NCBI GenBank assembly: GCA_035412805.1
Contig: DAONVO010000001.1
Location: 27,954-91,953 of the forward strand
From: DTU018 sp029550685
Lineage (GTDB): Bacteria > Bacillota > Syntrophomonadia > Syntrophomonadales > Syntrophomonadaceae
Length of the DNA: 64,000 nt
Direction of reading: 5' to 3'
Shown here: positions 26,091-35,154 of the stretch, one piece after another
Numbering within the stretch: the stretch's first letter is position 1
Layout: every line of letters begins with the position of its first letter
Translations under genes and position numbers: made by a program
The notes under the pieces: generated by a model
What the model was told of the DNA's origin: nothing
The model's database searches: none
Seen by the model: the letters and a program-made list of their open reading frames with translations, nothing else

Positions 26091-26885
26091 TTAAGGGTTT
26101 AATTCTAATTCCCGCAAGCCGAACACCGGGCCGTCCTTGCAGACTTTTACATAGCCCTTGTCGCTGGATTTTAACTGACGGGCGCATCCCAGACAGGCAC
26201 CTACTCCACAGGCCATATTTTCCTCCAGGGATACCTGTCCTTCCAGTCCATGCTCGCTGGCATAGGCTGCTACCTGAGCCATCATAGGTTCAGGTCCGCA
26301 GGTATATATGAACATACTTTCCTTCTCCTGTACAGAAAGATGCTCTCTTAGCAGATCGGTAACCAAACCTTGGTAACCAATTTTTCCATCCATGGTAGCC
26401 GGCCAGATTTCCGCTCCTAGTTGGCGGAATCTATCCATAGCTACCAGATCATCGCTGCTCTGGGTTCCGTACAGAACCTTGGTTTGGTACCCTTGGTTGA
26501 GCAACTCCCGGGCCAGGAAGAGCAGCGGCGCAATGCCAACTCCTCCTCCTACCAAAAGGGCAGCTTGTCCAGCCTGAGGATAACTGAAGGCCCGGCCTAA
26601 TGGCCCCATAATGTCCAGGTATTCCCCGGCTGTAATTCGAGACAATATTTCTGTCCCCCTGCCCACTACCTTATAAAGCAGGGTAATAGTATTTTCCTGC
26701 CGGTCTACGTCGTACAGGCTTAAGGGGCGGCGCAGCAATGGATCATACTGGTCGCTGACACGTAGATGTATGAATTGCCCAGGCTTGCATAAGGGGACAA
26801 CTTGGGGAGCTTTTACTTCCATTTCAAACAGGTTGGTACTTACCTGGTTGTTGCTGATAACCCGAGCCTTTTCCAAATTGGGCAT
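26091..26885 (-). CDS. pyrK: Dihydroorotate dehydrogenase electron-transfer subunit PyrK
   Basis: An FAD and [2Fe-2S] protein that passes electrons from PyrD to NAD. A ferredoxin-reductase-like FAD domain contains RRPLSLYDV, and an NAD-binding segment has LLVGGGVGIAPLLFLA. The cluster cysteines CGVGACLGC with a later C lie near the end. I chose ATG 26885 (MPNLEK), which has AGGAGGGG upstream; the longer frame would overlap carB. 264 aa, typical. Confidence 0.94.
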   Translation of the reverse strand: MPNLEKARVISNNQVSTNLFEMEVKAPQVVPLCKPGQFIHLRVSDQYDPLLRRPLSLYDVDRQENTITLLYKVVGRGTEILSRITAGEYLDIMGPLGRAFSYPQAGQAALLVGGGVGIAPLLFLARELLNQGYQTKVLYGTQSSDDLVAMDRFRQLGAEIWPATMDGKIGYQGLVTDLLREHLSVQEKESMFIYTCGPEPMMAQVAAYASEHGLEGQVSLEENMACGVGACLGCARQLKSSDKGYVKVCKDGPVFGLRELELNP

Positions 26886-26899
26886 TAAGTCCCCTCCTT

Positions 26900-29800
26900 T
26901 TAACGGCCCTGAACATAATCCTGCAGGGATTTTATAGGATTGGTATCCAGGTGATCTCCTTCCTGGACAACTTGCTGAATTACCTTTACGGTGTCTAAAG
27001 AGGTTAAACATGGTATATTAAGTTCCACAGCTGCCCGGCGTATTTGGAATCCATCCGAAAATATTCGCCGGCCATGTGTTAAAGTATTAATACAGAAATC
27101 AACTTTGCCTTCCCGGATAAGATCAACTATGTTCGGCGATCCTTCCGCAATCTTTTTAACCCGCTCAACTTCGATGCCTAACTGGGACAAAGCTTGAGCG
27201 GTACCTTCCGTACAAATCAGTTTAAAGCCCATACGGTGGAAGTCGGCTAATATGGGTATGGCTTCGGTTTTGTCGCGATCGGCAATGGTGGCCACAATCA
27301 CACCATTCTTAGGTATATCTACACCAGCGGCCAATAAACCCTTATAAATCGCCATTTTCAGTGAGTGATCAATTCCCAATACTTCACCAGTGGATTTCAT
27401 TTCCGGACCTAAAGTAATATCAACCTGCTCCAGTTTATTAAATGAGAATACCGGTACCTTGACGGCATAAAAATCCGGCTGCGGTGCCAACCCGTTTTGG
27501 TAACCCATTTGCGTCAAAGTATTACCCAGCATAACCTGAGTGGCCAGCTTTACCAGTGGAATTCCGGTTATTTTGCTTATAAATGGTACGGTGCGGCTGG
27601 AGCGGGGATTGACTTCTAAAACATACAGTTCATTCTGGTATTCTACAAACTGAATATTTATCAATCCTTTGACTTTTAACTCCCGGGCCAGCTTTATGGT
27701 ATAGTCGATTACTTTGCGATGAATGTCATCACTAATATCAAAGGCAGGGAAAACAGCCATACTATCTCCGGAGTGCACTCCGGCTCTTTCTATGTGCTGC
27801 ATTATCCCTGGAATAAGCACCGTTTCCCCATCAGATACTGCATCAACCTCGATTTCTTTTCCCAACAGGTATTTGTCTACCAGCACTGGATGTTCACGAG
27901 TTACTTTAACAGCAGTCTGCATATACATTTCCATTTCTTCGGGATTGTACACGATCTCCATGGCACGACCTCCCAGTACATAAGAAGGACGCACGAGTAC
28001 TGGATAACCAATAGTTTCCGCTGCCAGCAGAGCTTCCTCGATAGAATGGACACTCTTTCCTGGAGGTCGGGGAATGCCTAATTGTTCAACCATAGCATCG
28101 AAACGATCGCGATCCTCGGCCCGATCGATACTATCGTTGGAAGTACCGATTATTTTTACTCCAGCCCGGCTTAATGGTTCGGCCAGGTTTATAGCAGTCT
28201 GACCACCGAATTGTACAATTACTCCCTCGGGCTGTTCTTCTTCAACTATGTTCATCACATCTTCAAATATCAGAGGTTCAAAATATAGCCGGTCGGAAGT
28301 GTCAAAGTCGGTACTGACTGTTTCCGGGTTGTTGTTCACAATTATGGCTTTTACTCCAGCTTCACGCAGAGCCCACACACAATGCACCGAGCCGTAGTCA
28401 AATTCAACACCCTGCCCTATGCGAATAGGTCCGGATCCAATAACCAGAACCTTGCGAGACATGGGATCATGCCAGGCTTCATTTTCTTCTTCGTAGCAGG
28501 AATAAAAGTAAGGGGTTTGAGCATCAAACTCAGCAGCACAGGTATCCACCTGCTTATAAGTGGGTATTACCTGCAGCTGGTGTCGAAGGTCGCGTATCTC
28601 GGCTTCTGTTTTACCCAAAATATTAGCTATTTCCAGATCAGATAACCCGAGTTTCTTGGCTTCATGCAGGGTTTCCCGGGTAAGTGGTTTAGTGTTAAGG
28701 TTTAAGGCAAAATCAATAATGTTCTTAATTTTTTTCAGGAAATACTTGTCGATACGAGTGATTTCCCAGATTTCGTCGATGGTAAAATTACGGGCAAAAG
28801 CTTCCGCGATGATAAAAATCCTTTCATCATCAGCCTCTTTAAGTCGCTGCTTTAACTTCTCATCACTTATTTCCTGCAGTTCCGGCAAGCGCAGGCCGAT
28901 TATGCCAATCTCTAAAGAGCGTATGGATTTCAGAAAAGCAGCTTCAAAACTGCGGTCAATGGCCATGACTTCGCCGGTAGCCTTCATCTGGGTACCCAGG
29001 CGGCGATCACCAAATACGAATTTATCGAAAGGCCAGCGGGGAACTTTCAAGACTACATAATCCACAGCCGGCTCAAAACATGCGCTGGTCTTGCCGGTAA
29101 CTGCGTTGGGTATCTCATCCAGGGTGTAGCCTATGGCAATTTTAGTAGTCACCCTGGCGATTGGGTATCCGGTAGCTTTGGAAGCCAGAGCAGAAGAGCG
29201 GCTGACCCGGGGGTTAACCTCGATTACATAATATTTTTTACTGAATGGGTCCAGGGCAAACTGAATATTACAGCCCCCGGCTATTTTCAGATAACGAATG
29301 ATTTTTATAGATGCAGCCCGCAGCATCTGGTACTCTTCATCAGTCAGAGTCTGGGCCGGGGCTACCACTATGCTGTCTCCGGTATGAATACCTACAGGAT
29401 CAATGTTTTCCATACTGCAAATAGTAATACAGTTATCATTGGCATCTCGCATTACTTCAAATTCAATTTCTTTATAGCCCGCCACACTGCGTTCAATCAA
29501 AGCCTGCTTAATAGGACTGTTCTTTAATCCTTTGGTAACAATACGCCGCAGCTCATTCTCATTCATACAAGTTCCCCCGCCGGTCCCTCCCAGGGTGTAG
29601 GCAGGGCGTACTATAACCGGATAGCCAATGCTGTCTGCAAATTCCAGGGCTTCTTCCACACTATGAACTATAGCACTCTCAGGTATAGGCTCTCCCAACT
29701 CCTGCATGGTTTGTTTAAATAATTCGCGATCCTCAGCCCGGGCAATGGCTTCCAAGGGCATACCTAACAGAGAAACTCCGGTTTGTTCCAGCACTCCCTC

Positions 29801-30112
29801 TTTGTGCAGGGCAAGAGCCATGTTGAGCCCCACCTGTCCGCCCAGGTTGGCAATAATTCCATCGGGTTTTTCCCTGTCCAGGATTTTTTTGACCGTAGCT
29901 ACAGTAATAGGCTCAAAATAAACATGATCAGCTATATCGGCATCAGTCATTATAGTGGCTGGATTAGTGTTTAACAGAACTACCTCAATACCTTCTTCTC
30001 TGAGGGCGCGGCAGGCTTGAGTACCTGCATAATCGAACTCGGCGGCCTGCCCGATAATAATAGGTCCAGAACCGATTACCATTACTTTTTTCAGACCAGG
30101 ATTCAGTGGCAT
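26900..30112 (-). CDS. carB: Carbamoyl-phosphate synthase large subunit
   Basis: It makes carbamoyl phosphate from bicarbonate, ATP and ammonia. Two homologous ATP-grasp halves are visible: the first opens with KKVMVIGSGPIIIGQAAEFD and the second with RKVLVIGSGPIRIGQGVEFD near residue 555. An oligomerisation region and a C-terminal MGS-like allosteric domain follow. At 1070 aa it is full length. Motifs in both halves look intact. This matters because the partner CarA has lost its glutaminase residues, so ammonia may have to come from solution. Confidence 0.96.
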   Translation of the reverse strand: MPLNPGLKKVMVIGSGPIIIGQAAEFDYAGTQACRALREEGIEVVLLNTNPATIMTDADIADHVYFEPITVATVKKILDREKPDGIIANLGGQVGLNMALALHKEGVLEQTGVSLLGMPLEAIARAEDRELFKQTMQELGEPIPESAIVHSVEEALEFADSIGYPVIVRPAYTLGGTGGGTCMNENELRRIVTKGLKNSPIKQALIERSVAGYKEIEFEVMRDANDNCITICSMENIDPVGIHTGDSIVVAPAQTLTDEEYQMLRAASIKIIRYLKIAGGCNIQFALDPFSKKYYVIEVNPRVSRSSALASKATGYPIARVTTKIAIGYTLDEIPNAVTGKTSACFEPAVDYVVLKVPRWPFDKFVFGDRRLGTQMKATGEVMAIDRSFEAAFLKSIRSLEIGIIGLRLPELQEISDEKLKQRLKEADDERIFIIAEAFARNFTIDEIWEITRIDKYFLKKIKNIIDFALNLNTKPLTRETLHEAKKLGLSDLEIANILGKTEAEIRDLRHQLQVIPTYKQVDTCAAEFDAQTPYFYSCYEEENEAWHDPMSRKVLVIGSGPIRIGQGVEFDYGSVHCVWALREAGVKAIIVNNNPETVSTDFDTSDRLYFEPLIFEDVMNIVEEEQPEGVIVQFGGQTAINLAEPLSRAGVKIIGTSNDSIDRAEDRDRFDAMVEQLGIPRPPGKSVHSIEEALLAAETIGYPVLVRPSYVLGGRAMEIVYNPEEMEMYMQTAVKVTREHPVLVDKYLLGKEIEVDAVSDGETVLIPGIMQHIERAGVHSGDSMAVFPAFDISDDIHRKVIDYTIKLARELKVKGLINIQFVEYQNELYVLEVNPRSSRTVPFISKITGIPLVKLATQVMLGNTLTQMGYQNGLAPQPDFYAVKVPVFSFNKLEQVDITLGPEMKSTGEVLGIDHSLKMAIYKGLLAAGVDIPKNGVIVATIADRDKTEAIPILADFHRMGFKLICTEGTAQALSQLGIEVERVKKIAEGSPNIVDLIREGKVDFCINTLTHGRRIFSDGFQIRRAAVELNIPCLTSLDTVKVIQQVVQEGDHLDTNPIKSLQDYVQGR

Positions 30113-30136
30113 TATTTTTCCTCCTTCATAGGGTAT

Positions 30137-31201
30137 CTACAGCTGCTCGATAAATTGATCATAAAAAATACCGGTTTCGCTGTAACCCGGATAACTCTCA
30201 GGATCAAACTGGACGGAAAATACCGGCAAGGATTGGTGCCTAACAGCTTCCACCGAGTTATCATGCAGACTGCGCATGGTCACCTGTAAACCAGTACCAT
30301 GCAATGAATCTTCGTCAATAGCATAACTGTGATTCTGTGTGGTAATAAATATGCGGCCATTATCCATATCGCGGACCGGATGATTGGTACCGCGATGCCC
30401 GCATTCCAGACGGTAGGTTTTTCCTCCCATAGCAAGAGCTAATATTTGGTGGCCCAATCCTACTCCAAACAAAGGAATTTCTCCTAGAAGCGCTTGGCAC
30501 TCTTTGATTACTGAGGGAATTGCCCGGGGATCTCCAGGGCCGTCGGATATATATACTCCCTGGGGAGATAAGTTTTTAATCTCCCAGGCCTGAGTATCAG
30601 CAGGAACCGCTACCACTTCACAGCCACGTCGAACGAAGGAGTTAATCACCCCTCGTTTGGTACCCAGATCCAGTAATACCACTCTTTTGTTACCGTGACC
30701 GAATACCATGGTATTGCGCCGGGTAACATATTGTACCAAATCACCCTTCAGGTTTTGGGACGCTTTAGCAGCCCTGGCAATCAGCCACTCTTTATAATCA
30801 AGATTATCAGTTATTACTCCTCCCATAACTCCCTGGGAACGTATAAGCCGGGTCAAAGCCCGGGTATCTACTTCTGTCAAAACAGCTATCTCACTTTTGT
30901 TAAGAAAACTGATGAGATCCGTTTCCATCTCATAGTGACTGGGAAAATCGGTAGCCTCTCTTAATATCAGTCCCTTGACCATAGCATCACGGGAGGCAAA
31001 ACTCTTTTCATTGAACCCTACATTGCCAATCAAGGGATAAGTCATTACTACAATCTGACCATAATAGGAAGGATCAGTTATAATGTCCTGATAACTGACC
31101 ATAGCTGTACTGAAAACTACCTCACCATCAGCCAGGAGGCAATCATTTAGAAGTTTGCCTTCGAATATGCGGCCGTTTTCCAGCACCAAATACCCTTTCA
31201 C
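30137..31201 (-). CDS. carA: Carbamoyl-phosphate synthase small subunit with a degenerate glutaminase site
   Basis: The architecture is that of CarA: an N-terminal CPSase_sm domain (about 1-130) and a class I glutamine amidotransferase domain (about 170-350). The 354 aa are full length and in frame. The nucleophile elbow, normally GxCLGHQ, reads FGVGLGHQ, so the catalytic Cys is Gly248 (codon GGA). The catalytic His of VQFHPE is Asp333 (GAT); Glu335 remains. SNGPGDP is SDGPGDP. Glutamine hydrolysis should be lost. The protein may still be needed to hold CarB in shape, as in ammonia-dependent animal CPS1. It stands between pyrC and carB in a normal pyr operon. Confidence 0.93.
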   Translation of the reverse strand: MKGYLVLENGRIFEGKLLNDCLLADGEVVFSTAMVSYQDIITDPSYYGQIVVMTYPLIGNVGFNEKSFASRDAMVKGLILREATDFPSHYEMETDLISFLNKSEIAVLTEVDTRALTRLIRSQGVMGGVITDNLDYKEWLIARAAKASQNLKGDLVQYVTRRNTMVFGHGNKRVVLLDLGTKRGVINSFVRRGCEVVAVPADTQAWEIKNLSPQGVYISDGPGDPRAIPSVIKECQALLGEIPLFGVGLGHQILALAMGGKTYRLECGHRGTNHPVRDMDNGRIFITTQNHSYAIDEDSLHGTGLQVTMRSLHDNSVEAVRHQSLPVFSVQFDPESYPGYSETGIFYDQFIEQL

Positions 31202-31215
31202 TTGATCACCTTCTT

Positions 31216-32499
31216 TTAAACAATAATACCGTCTCGAGCTACGATCTTACCTGCGACTATGGTGGCAAAAGGCCAACCGGTATACTCGAAACCCTTAAAG
31301 GGGGTATTTTTCCCTTGGGAATAAAACCTGGCCGGATCAACTTTGCGCACCGCATCTGGGTCAATAATGGTTAAGTCAGCTACTGCACCTGTCTGTAGCC
31401 GGCCACGATCCAGGCCCAGCACCTGAGCAGGCCTCAGGCTCATTTTTTCTATCATGGTTTTAAGATCCAATATACCTTGCTTAACCAAACTCATTACCAC
31501 CGGTATAGCTGTTTCTAAACCAGATATTCCAGTTGCCGCCAGTTCATATTCACAATCCTTGCTTTCGAAATGATGGGGAGCATGATCCGTAGCTATACAA
31601 TCAATAGTGCCATCCTGGAGAGCACTCCTTAAAACTTCCAGGTGCTCCTGGGATCGCAGGGGAGGATTAACTTTGGTATCTGTATCGTAGGATCCTACTA
31701 TTTCGTCGGTCAGGGTCAGATGATGGGGAGTCACTTCACAGGTCACTCGTATCCCTTCACTTTTGGCCCTTCTGATCATTTGAATTGAGCCAGCTGTGGA
31801 AATGTGACATAAGTGCAGATGGGCTCCGGTTAGTCTGGCTAAAAGCAAGTCACGGGCTACCATAACTTCTTCCGCTTCCGCCGGTATCCCTTTTAAGCCG
31901 TAAATGGTGGAAAAGTAGCCTTCATGCATCTGTCCTCCCTGGCTTAAGTGAAGGTCCTCACAATGGGACATCAATGGTATTTCGAACATCTTGGAATACT
32001 CCAGAGCATAGCGCATTATGTCAGCTCTGGTAACAGGCCGTCCGTCGTCGGAAAGGGCTATGCATCCTGCCGCTACCAACTCCGCAATTTCCGCCAGTTC
32101 ATTACCTTCCTGTTTGCGGGTAACAGCTCCAATGGGGAATACATGCACCACACCTGATTTTTGGGCGCGTTCCCGGACAAAACTGGCTACAGCTGCATTA
32201 TCCATTACCGGATTGGTATTGGGCATGCAGCAGATGGTAGTAAAGCCTCCAACAGCTGCTGCTCTGGTTCCGCTAGCTATATCTTCTTTGTACTCAAAGC
32301 CGGGCTCACGCAGGTGTACATGGATATCTATAAAGCCAGGGCAGACTAGTTTCCCACTGGCATCCAGTGTTTCCCCTTCATCAATAGATATATTGGGCTC
32401 AATCCCAATCACTTTGCCGTCCTGGATGAGTACATCCGCCAGCTGGTCTGTGCCGCTGGCCGGGTCTATAACCCTTCCTCCTTTAACCAGCAATTTCAT
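31216..32499 (-). CDS. pyrC: Dihydroorotase, class I
   Basis: A zinc amidohydrolase that cyclises carbamoyl aspartate to dihydroorotate. The metal motif IDIHVHLREPG is present, with further ligands in CHIST and in ATDHAPH. 427 aa, typical of the class I enzyme. Its start overlaps the pyrB stop by 17 nt, which suggests coupled translation and possibly complex formation with aspartate transcarbamoylase, as known for some class I pairs. Confidence 0.95.
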   Translation of the reverse strand: MKLLVKGGRVIDPASGTDQLADVLIQDGKVIGIEPNISIDEGETLDASGKLVCPGFIDIHVHLREPGFEYKEDIASGTRAAAVGGFTTICCMPNTNPVMDNAAVASFVRERAQKSGVVHVFPIGAVTRKQEGNELAEIAELVAAGCIALSDDGRPVTRADIMRYALEYSKMFEIPLMSHCEDLHLSQGGQMHEGYFSTIYGLKGIPAEAEEVMVARDLLLARLTGAHLHLCHISTAGSIQMIRRAKSEGIRVTCEVTPHHLTLTDEIVGSYDTDTKVNPPLRSQEHLEVLRSALQDGTIDCIATDHAPHHFESKDCEYELAATGISGLETAIPVVMSLVKQGILDLKTMIEKMSLRPAQVLGLDRGRLQTGAVADLTIIDPDAVRKVDPARFYSQGKNTPFKGFEYTGWPFATIVAGKIVARDGIIV

Positions 32500-33415
32500 C
32501 TTTTATGCCTCCCATCATGAGATACAATATGGCCATTCTTACCGCTACTCCATTGGTGACCTGTTCATTAATCACGGCCTGAACTCCATCGGCAATCTGG
32601 CTGGAAATTTCTACTCCCCGGTTCATTGGGCCAGGATGCAGTACCAGCACATCTTGATTAGCCAGAAGCAGGTGTTCAGGTCTGAGCATATAGAGATTGG
32701 CATATTCATCCAGGGAAGGGAAAAAACCTATTTGCTGACGCTCTTTTTGAATGCGTAGGACATTGATTACGTCAACTCCCTGCAGGGCTTCCTGCAGACT
32801 GTAGTACCATTTAACTCCTAAACGATCCAAACCTGGGGGGAGAAGGGTGGCGGGACCTACTACCCGTATCTCACAGCCAAATTTGCTCAGTCCATATATG
32901 TTGGAGCGTGCTACCCGGCTGTGGAGAATATCGCCGACAATGGCCACCTTCAGGCCATCCAGATGACCTTTGTGCTCTCGAATCGTAAAAAGATCCAACA
33001 AAGCCTGGGTGGGATGTTCATTGGTTCCATCGCCGGCATTGATGACCGACATTTTGGTATTGCGGGCTATGTAATGGGGAGTCCCGCTCATAGAATGCCG
33101 TATTATCATCGCATCGAAACCCATTACCTCCAGGGTTTTGATAGTATCCCGCAGGCTTTCTCCTTTTTGCACACTGCTGGTGGACACACCCAGATTTACC
33201 GTATCTGCGCTCAGGTATTTCCCGGCGATCTCAAAGGAAGTACGCGTGCGGGTGCTGTTTTCATAGAATACTGTCACCAGGGCTTTTCCTCGCAAGGTTG
33301 GTACCTTTTTAATATCCCGTTGGATTATATCTTTCATGGGTCGAGCGGTGTCAAGAATTAACTCAATTTCCTTCCTGCTAAGATTATACAGTCCCAGCAA
33401 ATCCTTGCGTCTCAT
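32483..33415 (-). CDS. pyrB: Aspartate carbamoyltransferase catalytic subunit
   Basis: It joins carbamoyl phosphate and aspartate. The carbamoyl-phosphate loop STRTRTSFE is near residues 54-62, and HPTQALLDL and an HPGPMNRG segment follow. 310 aa, standard; no pyrI is present, as in Bacillus. A PyrR-type attenuator lies just upstream (33436-33522), so expression should fall when UMP is high. Confidence 0.96.
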   Translation of the reverse strand: MRRKDLLGLYNLSRKEIELILDTARPMKDIIQRDIKKVPTLRGKALVTVFYENSTRTRTSFEIAGKYLSADTVNLGVSTSSVQKGESLRDTIKTLEVMGFDAMIIRHSMSGTPHYIARNTKMSVINAGDGTNEHPTQALLDLFTIREHKGHLDGLKVAIVGDILHSRVARSNIYGLSKFGCEIRVVGPATLLPPGLDRLGVKWYYSLQEALQGVDVINVLRIQKERQQIGFFPSLDEYANLYMLRPEHLLLANQDVLVLHPGPMNRGVEISSQIADGVQAVINEQVTNGVAVRMAILYLMMGGIKDEIAG

Positions 33416-33435
33416 TGGCTATTAGCCTCCTCTCA

Positions 33436-33472
33436 TCAAAAAAGCCTTCCTTGGCACAGCAAGGAAGGCTTT
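33436..33472 (-). terminator. Attenuator terminator before pyrB
   Basis: A perfect 12-bp stem, AAAGCCTTCCTT/AAGGAAGGCTTT, with an 8-nt loop and a downstream T-run on the minus strand. It lies between the PyrR-binding segment and the pyrB ribosome-binding site, as expected for transcription attenuation. Confidence 0.88.
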
Positions 33473-33491
33473 AGCCCTGTGGTTATCGCTT

Positions 33492-33522
33492 CCCTTGCTG
33501 GCCTCTCGGGACCAGATTAAAG
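33492..33522 (-). promoter_or_regulatory. PyrR-binding RNA segment before pyrB
   Basis: On the minus strand the segment reads CTTTAATCTGGTCCCGAGAGGC and then CAGCAAGGG. This matches the PyrR anti-antiterminator pattern, in which a conserved GTCC-GAGAGGC element sits in a stem-loop. It is followed by a terminator. UMP-bound PyrR should favour termination. Confidence 0.85.
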
Positions 33523-33525
33523 GGT

Positions 33526-34077
33526 CTAGCTATCAACAATTTCTTGTATAACCACCCCGTCCCGGCCATCTACCTCCTGTATCATGACCGAGACAACTTC
33601 CTGTCGTGAGGTGGGAACATTCTTGCCTATAAAATCAGCCTTGATAGGTAACTCCCGATGGCCCCGGTCAATCAACACCGCCAGCTGAATACATCGGGGA
33701 CGTCCTAAATCAATTAAGGCATCTAAGGCAGCTCTAACCGTCCTGCCAGTGTATAATACATCGTCTACCAATACAATGATCTTGTCATTAATGTCGAAAT
33801 TAACTGCGGTGCGATGAACTAGCGGTTGAGGTGACAAAGTGGTTAGGTCATCGCGATATAGTGTTATATCTAGAATTCCTACCGGCAACTGCACTCCTTC
33901 AATTTCCTTTACGTATGAAGCGATGCGCTCTGCCAAAGGACCGCCCCGGCGCTGTATTCCAACTAAAGCCACATTCTCAACGCCTTTATTCTTTTCAATA
34001 ATTTCATGGGCTATTCGAGTCAAGGCTCTCTTTATAGCCATTTCATCCATAAGAGTATGTTTATCGCGCAGTTGCAA
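33526..34077 (-). CDS. pyrR: PyrR, pyr operon attenuation regulator / uracil phosphoribosyltransferase
   Basis: An RNA-binding regulator with a type I PRTase fold. The PRPP motif is IIVLVDDVLYTGRTVRAALD. 183 aa, full length. UMP or UTP bound to PyrR makes it hold the pyr leader RNA and causes termination. Two matching RNA targets lie in this window, before pyrR itself and before pyrB. It uses a TTG start at 34077 next to GGGAGGAG. Confidence 0.95.
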   Translation of the reverse strand: MQLRDKHTLMDEMAIKRALTRIAHEIIEKNKGVENVALVGIQRRGGPLAERIASYVKEIEGVQLPVGILDITLYRDDLTTLSPQPLVHRTAVNFDINDKIIVLVDDVLYTGRTVRAALDALIDLGRPRCIQLAVLIDRGHRELPIKADFIGKNVPTSRQEVVSVMIQEVDGRDGVVIQEIVDS

Positions 34078-34097
34078 AGGAACTCCTCCCTTACCAG

Positions 34098-34132
34098 CAA
34101 AAAACCTGCTCTCCGCAAGGTAGAAGCAGGTT
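34098..34132 (-). terminator. Attenuator terminator before pyrR
   Basis: An 8-bp stem AACCTGCT/AGCAGGTT with a 14-nt loop, followed by TTTTTTG on the minus strand. It lies directly before the pyrR ribosome-binding site. Confidence 0.83.
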
Positions 34133-34167
34133 AATTAACTATGCAAACTAATGCATACTTATACATA

Positions 34168-34196
34168 CTTGCTAGCCTCACGGGACCAACTTAAAG
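34168..34196 (-). promoter_or_regulatory. PyrR-binding RNA segment before pyrR
   Basis: On the minus strand: CTTTAAGTTGGTCCCGTGAGG then CTAGCAAG. It has the same GTCCCG-GAGGC layout as the site before pyrB, with GTGAGG in place of GAGAGG. It lies in the rluD-pyrR gap, ahead of a terminator. Confidence 0.82.
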
Positions 34197-34221
34197 CTTC
34201 TTAACTGATTCTAATCAACCC

Positions 34222-35151
34222 TTACTTATCTGTCAATGTATACTTAGTCAATTTTAACAGAGCTTGCTGAAACTCATCCGGCAGAGGACTGTTAAATTCC
34301 ATGTAGTCACCTGTACGCGGATGATTAAAGCCAAGAACACAAGCATGCAAGGCTTGAGAATCTAAACCTAGATTATTTTTAGCAGGTCCGTATACCGTAT
34401 CGCCTACCACCGGATGTTTTATAAAAGAAAAATGTACTCGGATTTGATGGGTTCTGCCCGTCAGCAGTGATACCTGGACCAAAGTGTAGTTTTGATAACG
34501 TTCCAGGACCCGATAACGGCTGATAGCTGTCCTGCCATCGGCTGTTACGGCCATTTTTTTACGATCTGTTCTACTTCTGCCAATAGGGGCTTCGATAGTT
34601 CCCAGGTTTTCCTTAATTACACCATGAACCAGAGCCTGGTACTCCCTTTTAATACTATGTTCTTTGATTTGTTCTGCTAATATACGGTGTGCTTGATCAT
34701 GCTTGGCTACCACCATAACTCCTGAGGTATCCTTATCCAGCCGGTGTACAATTCCCGGTCTTAACTCTCCATTGATACCCGACAAATCTTTTATATGATA
34801 TAGAAGTGCATTTACCATAGTATTCTCCCAGTTGCCATGGGCAGGGTGGACCACCATGCCTTTGGGTTTATTCACCACGGCAAGGTCCTGATCCTGGTAA
34901 ATTATTTCCAGCGGGATGTTCTGGGGTTTTATAGACACCTGCCTGGCTTCCGGTACATGGATAAGAACCTGTTCGCCTTCCTTAACCCGGTAGCTGGGCT
35001 TGCGTGCCTGCCCATCCACCAGCACCCGGCCATTAGATATCAGATCCTTAATTGCGGTTCGGGACAAATCGGCTATTACCTCAGCCAGGAAAGCATCTAG
35101 CCGCTCGCCTTCCATGTCCTCTTCTATTAGATATAGTTGAGAACTGGTCAC
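34222..35151 (-). CDS. rluD: Large-subunit rRNA pseudouridine synthase, RluD family
   Basis: An S4 RNA-binding domain (about 14-75) precedes the pseudouridine synthase domain. The catalytic Asp lies in HRLDKDTSGV. 309 aa, standard. The lspA-rluD-pyrR order equals that of Bacillus (ylyB), which supports the assignment. It starts with GTG at 35151, 3 nt after the lspA stop. The precise 23S uridine cannot be told from sequence. Confidence 0.93.
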   Translation of the reverse strand: MTSSQLYLIEEDMEGERLDAFLAEVIADLSRTAIKDLISNGRVLVDGQARKPSYRVKEGEQVLIHVPEARQVSIKPQNIPLEIIYQDQDLAVVNKPKGMVVHPAHGNWENTMVNALLYHIKDLSGINGELRPGIVHRLDKDTSGVMVVAKHDQAHRILAEQIKEHSIKREYQALVHGVIKENLGTIEAPIGRSRTDRKKMAVTADGRTAISRYRVLERYQNYTLVQVSLLTGRTHQIRVHFSFIKHPVVGDTVYGPAKNNLGLDSQALHACVLGFNHPRTGDYMEFNSPLPDEFQQALLKLTKYTLTDK

Positions 35152-35154
35152 GTT

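Noticed and set aside
26886..27011. N-terminal extension of pyrK into carB
   Set aside because: The ATG at 26885 has a strong AGGAGGGG site and the extension is out-of-frame carB sequence.
27719..28081. Long plus-strand frames inside carB and other large genes
   Set aside because: They are shadows of strongly supported minus-strand genes, without ribosome-binding sites or recognisable domains.
30137..31201. Treating carA as a pseudogene
   Set aside because: The frame is full length, in operon, with start, ribosome-binding site and other motifs intact; only glutaminase residues are changed, which suggests altered use and not decay.
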